34,329 bases of DNA, from positions 1-34,329 of the forward strand of contig JAJTGC010000044.1 in the NCBI GenBank assembly GCA_021298975.1. The letters run 5' to 3'. Origin of the DNA: Oxalobacteraceae bacterium (lineage in GTDB: Bacteria; Pseudomonadota; Gammaproteobacteria; Burkholderiales; Burkholderiaceae_D). The notes beneath the pieces are model-generated. The model saw nothing but the letters and a program-made list of their open reading frames with translations. It ran no database searches and was not told the origin of the DNA. Positions 29,575 through 34,329 of this stretch are shown here, piece by piece. Each line of letters starts with the position of its first letter. Position 1 is the stretch's first letter. Both the position numbers and the translations under genes were made by a program.

Positions 29575-32184
29575 ATGCCAAAGCCCTCGTATCCCTTTGC
29601 AGAAGGACGTCGCGGCAGCGAACTTGAGCAATCGGTGGTCAGAATAGTTGTTGGCGCGGCTTTGCTTTCCTACTTTGCCTATATCGGTGGATCGAGTCCG
29701 TATTCAAGTCATGCATTTCATCCCGATGTCGTGACTGTCACTGCACTTTTTTTGGGTGTCGCACTCAGTATCAGTATCTGCATTGTATTTTGGCGCGGTG
29801 ATGTGCCCGCGCGGCGTATCGCGTCTATTGTGCTGGATGTCGGTGCTCTGTCTTATGTATTCTTGATCGGTGGAATTCATGCGGCGCCACTCTATTTCCT
29901 GTACCAGTGGATCATCATCGGTTACGGCTTTCGGTTTGGAAAAAAATATCTGTTCATCGCCTTGACGCTTTCACTCATAGGATTTGGCTGGGTCATCGTT
30001 TCCGTGCCCTACTGGATTAGTGAGCCAGGCTTGTCAGTGGGCCTGTGGGTTGGCACCCTGATGATATCTACCTACTGCAGTACGCTGGTTGGCAGACTTT
30101 ACAAGGTGCTGGAGCAGGCTGAGGTCGCCAATAACGCCAAACGTCAATTTATCTGCGCTGTCAGCCACGAATTAAGAACGCCACTGAATGCCATTATTGG
30201 CATGGTTGACTTAATGAAAAGCACCAAGATCGACCGAGAACAAAAAGAAATGCTGGATTGTATGACCACGACCTCCCAGGTCATGTTGTCCCAGATTGAA
30301 GATGTTCTGGATTTTTCAAAAATAGAAGCAGGGAAAATGTCGATAAACGAAACGACATTCGATCTTTACCAACTTGTACAAAGCATTCTCGATATTTTTC
30401 GCTACCGAATTGACCCGCTGGCGATAGAGCTGATGAATAGCACCGCTTGCGATGTGCCCTATCTTGTCAAGGGCGATCCCCATCATCTCCGGCAAATTTT
30501 GGTGAATTTGCTTGGAAACTCAGTCAAGTTTACCGAGCAGGGGCGAATCAGCTTGTGCGTAAACCTCTTGTTCAAAACGCCAAACTCAGTTCGCTTGCGC
30601 TTCTCTGTCAAGGATACGGGGATAGGTATTCCGCTCGAAGCACAGAGCCGGATATTCGACAGCTTTACGCAAGCTGAAGAAACGATTGCAAGGCGCTACG
30701 GCGGCACCGGTCTGGGAACCACCATCAGCAAGCAGTTGGTGGAGCTCATGGGTGGGGAGATCGGCTTTCAAAGCGTTCAGGGACAAGGAAGTGATTTCTG
30801 GTTCGAGCTTGATTTCGGACTGGCCACCATGGGAGATCTTGAAAAAAACTCGCTCGCCACAATTCAGGCTAGAAGCATCATCATCAGTACGGAAAATAAT
30901 ACCGCTGATCTACTGCGCCATTTAACCATTTACATCAACAACCCACCTGTTCTCGCCTCAGACTTTGATGAGGCAACCGACATCGTTGAGCAATCCATAT
31001 TAATTGGCAAGCCGATTCGCTTGATATTTATTCAAGAGTCGCTGGTGCCGGGATTGGCGATTGGTGAATACGAAACCATTCTCCGAAAAAGAGTGCTTTC
31101 AATCCGAGAAGTCACTAACGACATGCCTGTGACATTGGCATTGATTTCCAAGTCAGGTTCACAAGAAAAGCTGGTACAAGAATTGGCCGAGAAGGCTGGA
31201 TTTTCAGTCGTACTGCATCTGCCTGTCACTACAGATCATGTGAATAATATTTTGCATGCTCATTTTATTATTTCATCGAGCGATAATTCAAAGAACTTCA
31301 TTCCATTCTCTGGTGAATCTGACGTTTTATTGTCAACGACCAGTCTCAATGCGAAATTTGATGACTGTACCTACAGGGTTCTGGTTGCAGAAGACAACCC
31401 AACAAATCGTAAAGTCATTCAAAAAATACTGGAGCGGGCCGGTCATCATTGTACTTTGGCGAAAGATGGTGAAGATGCCCTCGACAAAATAGAAAAAAAA
31501 GAATTCGACGCCATTATTCTGGACATGAATATGCCTGGGATGACAGGTATGGACGTCGCCCGCATGTACCGTCTCATGCGCGGCAACATGGCGCGCGCTC
31601 CGATCATCATGTTTTCTGCCAATGTAACGACAGAAGCCCGTGATGAAAGTATTGAGGCAGGCGCTGACGAATTTCTTCCTAAGCCTATTCAAGTTAATTC
31701 ATTCTTGCAAACTCTTCAGCAGCTTGTGAATGACTTCAAGGTATCCGGCCCACCCGAAAATCGCGCTCTCCTGCCCAAGCCGAAAAATAGGCTGAAATTA
31801 ATGCGACCAACCGAGGCAGTACTGGATCTTCAGAATCTGACCGATCTGGAAAACGTCAGTAAAGATCCGAAATTCCTTGACGATTTAATCCTTGAGTTTG
31901 TTTCCGAAAACAGAAATTTATTGCGCTCTCTCGAGATCGCTCTGAGCGAAGTCAAGGTTGATGAAGTAAAGGAAATACTTCACACATTGAAGGGCTCTGC
32001 CCTCAGTATTGGGGCAGTTTCTCTGAAAATGATGTGCAAGCGCATTGAAAAATTAAATACTTTTGAAATGGAGGAGTATTCATCTGAAATATCGCAGGAA
32101 ATGAAAACAGTATTCAGTGAGCTTTGCGAGGAGCTCGAAAAATATCGACAACTGAGACGACAAATCATTACTGAGCGTGATTAA
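29575..32184 (+). CDS. rpfC: RpfC-like hybrid sensor histidine kinase with an extra degenerate receiver-like region
   Basis: An 869-residue membrane kinase. About 18-172 holds five or six hydrophobic segments, as in the RpfC DSF-sensor input domain. The HisKA domain has SHELRTPLNAIIGM with phospho-acceptor His198; the ATPase domain has NLLGNSVKFT (311-320), DTGIGIP and GGTGLGT. About 430-565 looks like a receiver fold lacking the acceptor Asp. A canonical receiver follows (599-720) with EDN, Asp650 and the conserved Lys in LPKPI, then an Hpt domain with His803 in HTLKGSA. RpfC of Xanthomonas is shorter, having one receiver and Hpt. The ATG at 29575 lacks a clear ribosome-binding site. A convergent rpfF 1 kb away supports the DSF-sensor role. 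No rpfG is in the window. Confidence 0.85.
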   Translation: MPKPSYPFAEGRRGSELEQSVVRIVVGAALLSYFAYIGGSSPYSSHAFHPDVVTVTALFLGVALSISICIVFWRGDVPARRIASIVLDVGALSYVFLIGGIHAAPLYFLYQWIIIGYGFRFGKKYLFIALTLSLIGFGWVIVSVPYWISEPGLSVGLWVGTLMISTYCSTLVGRLYKVLEQAEVANNAKRQFICAVSHELRTPLNAIIGMVDLMKSTKIDREQKEMLDCMTTTSQVMLSQIEDVLDFSKIEAGKMSINETTFDLYQLVQSILDIFRYRIDPLAIELMNSTACDVPYLVKGDPHHLRQILVNLLGNSVKFTEQGRISLCVNLLFKTPNSVRLRFSVKDTGIGIPLEAQSRIFDSFTQAEETIARRYGGTGLGTTISKQLVELMGGEIGFQSVQGQGSDFWFELDFGLATMGDLEKNSLATIQARSIIISTENNTADLLRHLTIYINNPPVLASDFDEATDIVEQSILIGKPIRLIFIQESLVPGLAIGEYETILRKRVLSIREVTNDMPVTLALISKSGSQEKLVQELAEKAGFSVVLHLPVTTDHVNNILHAHFIISSSDNSKNFIPFSGESDVLLSTTSLNAKFDDCTYRVLVAEDNPTNRKVIQKILERAGHHCTLAKDGEDALDKIEKKEFDAIILDMNMPGMTGMDVARMYRLMRGNMARAPIIMFSANVTTEARDESIEAGADEFLPKPIQVNSFLQTLQQLVNDFKVSGPPENRALLPKPKNRLKLMRPTEAVLDLQNLTDLENVSKDPKFLDDLILEFVSENRNLLRSLEIALSEVKVDEVKEILHTLKGSALSIGAVSLKMMCKRIEKLNTFEMEEYSSEISQEMKTVFSELCEELEKYRQLRRQIITERD

Positions 32185-32214
32185 TCATGCCTTCTATATT
32201 TTGGGAGAAACTAT

Positions 32215-32862
32215 ATGTCATTTGCAAATCAACTTATTGAGTTGACCGATATAAACTGCCGTGAGATCGAAAGTACACCCACGATACGAAAATTGCTGTC
32301 TGGGGATGTATCGGAAAAGCACTATGTCAGCTTTATGACCGATATTTATCCTATCGTTTTGCATTTTTGTCCGATCATGGCCGTTGCTGCCGGACGTTGT
32401 GCGCAAAGATACGACTCGGTCAGACTTTACCTCTACGACCACATTCACGAAGAAAAAGGTCACGAAAAAATCGTGTTGCAAGATATTGCCAGTTTCGGCT
32501 GCGCACCCGAACAAGTGATTGAAAAAACGCCGCGTGGGTCAATCCAGGCAATGATTGCATTCAATTATTATTCGGCATTAATGGGAAATCCTTGTAGTGT
32601 TCTCGGGATGATTTATGTCTTGGAGATCATCTCCTCTGTCTATGCAGGCAAAGCAGCCGATGCCATTTCGAATACCTTCGGTCGCAAGCTGTCAGACGGT
32701 TTTGTTTTTCTGCAATCCCATGCCTCGGCAGATATGGAGCACATGACAAAATTACGAAATCTTTTTCAGTCGATAGATTCACCTGATGTTTTTTCCCATC
32801 TAACGAATAGCGTAAAAATGAATTTTTACCTTTTTTATCAAATATTTACGAGCGAAAAATAG
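32215..32862 (+). CDS. Heme-oxygenase-like putative diiron oxidase (TenA/PqqC/UndA superfamily)
   Basis: A 215-residue, largely helical soluble protein. HIHEEKGHEKI (76-86) gives Glu80 and His83, VLEII gives Glu137, and SHASADMEHM gives His169, Asp173 and His176. This E-x2-H, E, H-x3-D-x2-H pattern matches the metal-ligand set of heme-oxygenase-like diiron oxidases such as UndA and CADD, so a di-iron centre and O2 chemistry are likely. The substrate is unknown. The gene begins 30 bases after the rpfC-like gene with GGGAG (32203-32207) upstream, so they are probably co-transcribed, and it converges on rpfF. A role in modifying or removing a fatty acid signal is inference from position and from UndA acting on fatty acids. 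Confidence 0.75.
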   Translation: MSFANQLIELTDINCREIESTPTIRKLLSGDVSEKHYVSFMTDIYPIVLHFCPIMAVAAGRCAQRYDSVRLYLYDHIHEEKGHEKIVLQDIASFGCAPEQVIEKTPRGSIQAMIAFNYYSALMGNPCSVLGMIYVLEIISSVYAGKAADAISNTFGRKLSDGFVFLQSHASADMEHMTKLRNLFQSIDSPDVFSHLTNSVKMNFYLFYQIFTSEK

Positions 32863-32910
32863 ACATAATAAAAATGTCAGTTATTTTTTTGTAGGGTTTT
32901 TGTTTGTCTC

Positions 32911-32950
32911 CCTGAATCAGATTGCCGCATGCATCTGATTCAGGATCTTT
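32911..32950 (+). terminator. Intrinsic terminator of the rpfC-diiron oxidase unit
   Basis: CCTGAATCAGAT (32911-32922), a 10-base loop TGCCGCATGC, and ATCTGATTCAGG (32933-32944), then ATCTTTTTT. The stem is a perfect 12 bp. It has a T-run only on the plus-strand side, so it serves the plus-strand unit. Confidence 0.88.
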
Positions 32951-33071
32951 TTTGGGAGACGCTGGACAAAGCCACGTTTTATGGCGAGCCAGCGTCGTCT
33001 CAGGTCGATGGCGAGGGCGTAACAGGTCATTCAGAGATATGGAGTCCGCCTGCGCGATGGCACAGGCATGT

Positions 33072-33092
33072 AAGCCAGTGCCCGCCCTGCAA
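33072..33092 (+). repeat. Dispersed repeat copy, partner of 8161-8181
   Basis: AAGCCAGTGC then CCGCCCTGCAA matches the reverse complement of 8161-8181 with one difference. Similarity appears to extend weakly to the left (GCGATGGCACAGGCATG against the equivalent bases there). Confidence 0.6.
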
Positions 33093-33163
33093 AGGCTTTC
33101 AATCACGCAGGCGGCCTAACGAGACAGGCTCTTGATTCACTGAAGCCTGGATAGCGCTTTAAT

Positions 33164-34105
33164 TCACGCTGCTGCGAGATAAAAGCTGCTCGCTTCTGCT
33201 TGGGCCCGCTGGTCTTGCTGCCGGCGTTGCGAGTGAACAAGACGATTCATCATATGTAAATCTTTGTCTGTCAGCTTGAGTGCTGAATCAACCCAGATAG
33301 AGGTGATGTCCAGAAGTTCTTTATACGAAATTGGGTTGGTATGCCGCCGGCATTCATAGATGGCACGTAGCCCGTTGAGTCTTTTACTTTGTTTTTGGAT
33401 CATTTCGAAAACGGCCTTGGTGCCTTCACCCGGAGGTACGACCAAATCAACGACGCCTAATTTTTCTAAATCTTCGGCAAGATAGGTGTTCCCGCTGATC
33501 ATCATCTTTTCCGCTGTGCGCGTGCCAACTCGTCGGCTAAGTAGGCTATATGCGCCCATACCCGGGAAGAGATTAAAGATGATTTCCGGGAAACCCATCT
33601 TGACACCCCGCTCGGCAACGATGATGTTGCTGGACAGTGCAAATTCAAATCCGCCACCCAATGCATCACCCTGTACCAGCGAGATCGTCACTGCAGAGGC
33701 GTTATAGTTGCAAAGTCGGGTATATATTCCATCAACACAAAGTTGTGCATAATTCATCAAGGCATGTCGGTCTCTCGCTTTGATCAGCGTGATGAACAAG
33801 GCAAGATCGCCGCCGAGATTGAAGGTATGCGGATGTCTTGATGCGATGACAAAATAATCGACAGGAGACAAGGTATTTTCATGAAAAAATTGACCTTTCT
33901 GTCGCTGGACCTCGGTAAAGGTATGATGCAGCTCCTCTACCATGCCGGGGTTAAAGCAAGGAACGCCCATGGGTTTCATATACGTCCATAAGGCATTACT
34001 TGCGCTATGGTACTCAAGATCAATTTGATGATACTGCCTCTTTGGCATCGAGATAGTGCTGCTTCCCTGGGTAACGGACATATTTTCACGATTTATAGCC
34101 ATCAT
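33164..34105 (-). CDS. rpfF: DSF synthase RpfF (crotonase/enoyl-CoA hydratase family)
   Basis: A 313-residue crotonase-fold enzyme, expected to act in the cytoplasm on 3-hydroxyacyl-ACP as dehydratase and thioesterase, giving cis-2-unsaturated fatty acids of the DSF type. LVQGDALGGGFEFALSS carries Glu154 and GFPEIIFNLFPGMGAYS carries Glu174; the two are 20 residues apart, as are the catalytic Glu141 and Glu161 of Xanthomonas RpfF. The N-terminal 25 residues and the C-terminal QRRQQDQRAQAE are extensions of low conservation. ATG at 34105 has AAGGAG (34113-34118) seven bases upstream; another ATG follows at once. It converges with the rpfC-like unit, unlike Xanthomonas, where rpfF and rpfC are adjacent on opposite strands with rpfH/G. 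Confidence 0.9.
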   Translation of the reverse strand: MMAINRENMSVTQGSSTISMPKRQYHQIDLEYHSASNALWTYMKPMGVPCFNPGMVEELHHTFTEVQRQKGQFFHENTLSPVDYFVIASRHPHTFNLGGDLALFITLIKARDRHALMNYAQLCVDGIYTRLCNYNASAVTISLVQGDALGGGFEFALSSNIIVAERGVKMGFPEIIFNLFPGMGAYSLLSRRVGTRTAEKMMISGNTYLAEDLEKLGVVDLVVPPGEGTKAVFEMIQKQSKRLNGLRAIYECRRHTNPISYKELLDITSIWVDSALKLTDKDLHMMNRLVHSQRRQQDQRAQAEASSFYLAAA

Positions 34106-34329
34106 GCTGATGCTCCTTGGGTGGAATCATTGAGTGATGTTCATGAATGCTGGTAGGTCACTGGCATTCGTTTAGCATCACGATCGTTGGTAAGTTGATG
34201 CATTTATGAAAAAATTAGGTCGACTTCTGTGCTTGTTTTTTTGATACATAGAACAGACTGTTTCTTGTGTAACATGTCGCTATGGCTATTTCAAAGTTGT
34301 GGCTATATTGAAAATAAATTTTGTATGTT
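34106..34329. promoter_or_regulatory. rpfF upstream region with a 25-bp imperfect inverted repeat
   Basis: This is the AT-rich leader and promoter region of rpfF, up to the window edge. GAATGCTGGT (34145-34154), a 5-base centre and ACTGGCATTC (34160-34169) form an inverted repeat with 8 of 10 positions symmetrical, 40-64 bases before the start codon, a suitable place for a regulator. No convincing promoter boxes or gene were seen in the rest. Confidence 0.35.

Larger units (their letters stand above)
32863..33163. other. Convergent intergenic region
   Basis: These 301 bases lie between the diiron-oxidase-like gene and rpfF. They contain one strong terminator (32911-32950) and, further right, a copy of a dispersed repeat (33072-33092). 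No gene is supported; the open minus-strand frame across 32846-33106 runs through the terminator and the repeat. No terminator for rpfF was recognised. Confidence 0.6.

Noticed and set aside
32846-33106. 86-codon minus-strand open frame between the oxidase gene and rpfF
   Set aside because: It passes through the terminator hairpin and the dispersed repeat; no family match or start signal.
34206-34241. Short plus-strand frame starting MKKLGRLL, resembling a signal peptide
   Set aside because: It stops after 12 codons (at 34239-34241) and has no continuing frame.

Overview
The window reads as a chromosomal segment of a betaproteobacterium. The order bamE-dapB-(tonB-exbB-exbD)-leuS-lptE-holA-proA, with a divergent fur, nadK-recN-hemH and grpE-dnaK-dnaJ nearby, is characteristic of Burkholderiales, and the protein sequences look most like Oxalobacteraceae. 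That family placement is inference from gene order and recognised motifs; no search was run. No rRNA, tRNA, CRISPR array, insertion sequence or transposase was recognised.

Layout. Positions 1-2895 (minus strand): succinate-semialdehyde dehydrogenase gabD, a Bcr/CflA-type MFS transporter, and the 5' end of a small exported protein. Positions 3182-6838 (plus strand): an AT-rich island of two tandem, paralogous, unrecognised genes, each ended by a similar intrinsic terminator. Positions 6862-19047 (minus strand): a long housekeeping block holding a THUMP RNA methyltransferase, a DsbA-like isomerase, hemJ, proA, holA, lptE, leuS, exbD, exbB, tonB, dapB and bamE. Positions 19149-25237: fur (plus), hrcA and a HAD phosphatase (minus), then nadK, recN and hemH (plus). 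Positions 25305-29305: a sigma-32-type promoter and the heat-shock genes grpE, dnaK and dnaJ. Positions 29575-34105: an Rpf/DSF-type signalling locus made of an RpfC-like hybrid kinase, a heme-oxygenase-like putative diiron oxidase, and a convergent rpfF DSF synthase.

How the genes work together. TonB-ExbB-ExbD would energise outer-membrane uptake, with the Fur gene close by. LptE and BamE serve outer-membrane assembly. HrcA and the sigma-32 promoter point to heat-shock control of the DnaK machine. RpfF would make a cis-2-unsaturated fatty acid signal that RpfC senses.

The two places most likely to hold something undescribed are the tandem paralogue pair at 3182-6838 and the rpfC / diiron oxidase / rpfF locus at 29575-34105. 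The RpfC there carries an extra, apparently degenerate receiver domain. Three intergenic stretches (about 8.15-8.41, 15.32-15.54 and 33.07 kb) hold short dispersed or tandem repeats.
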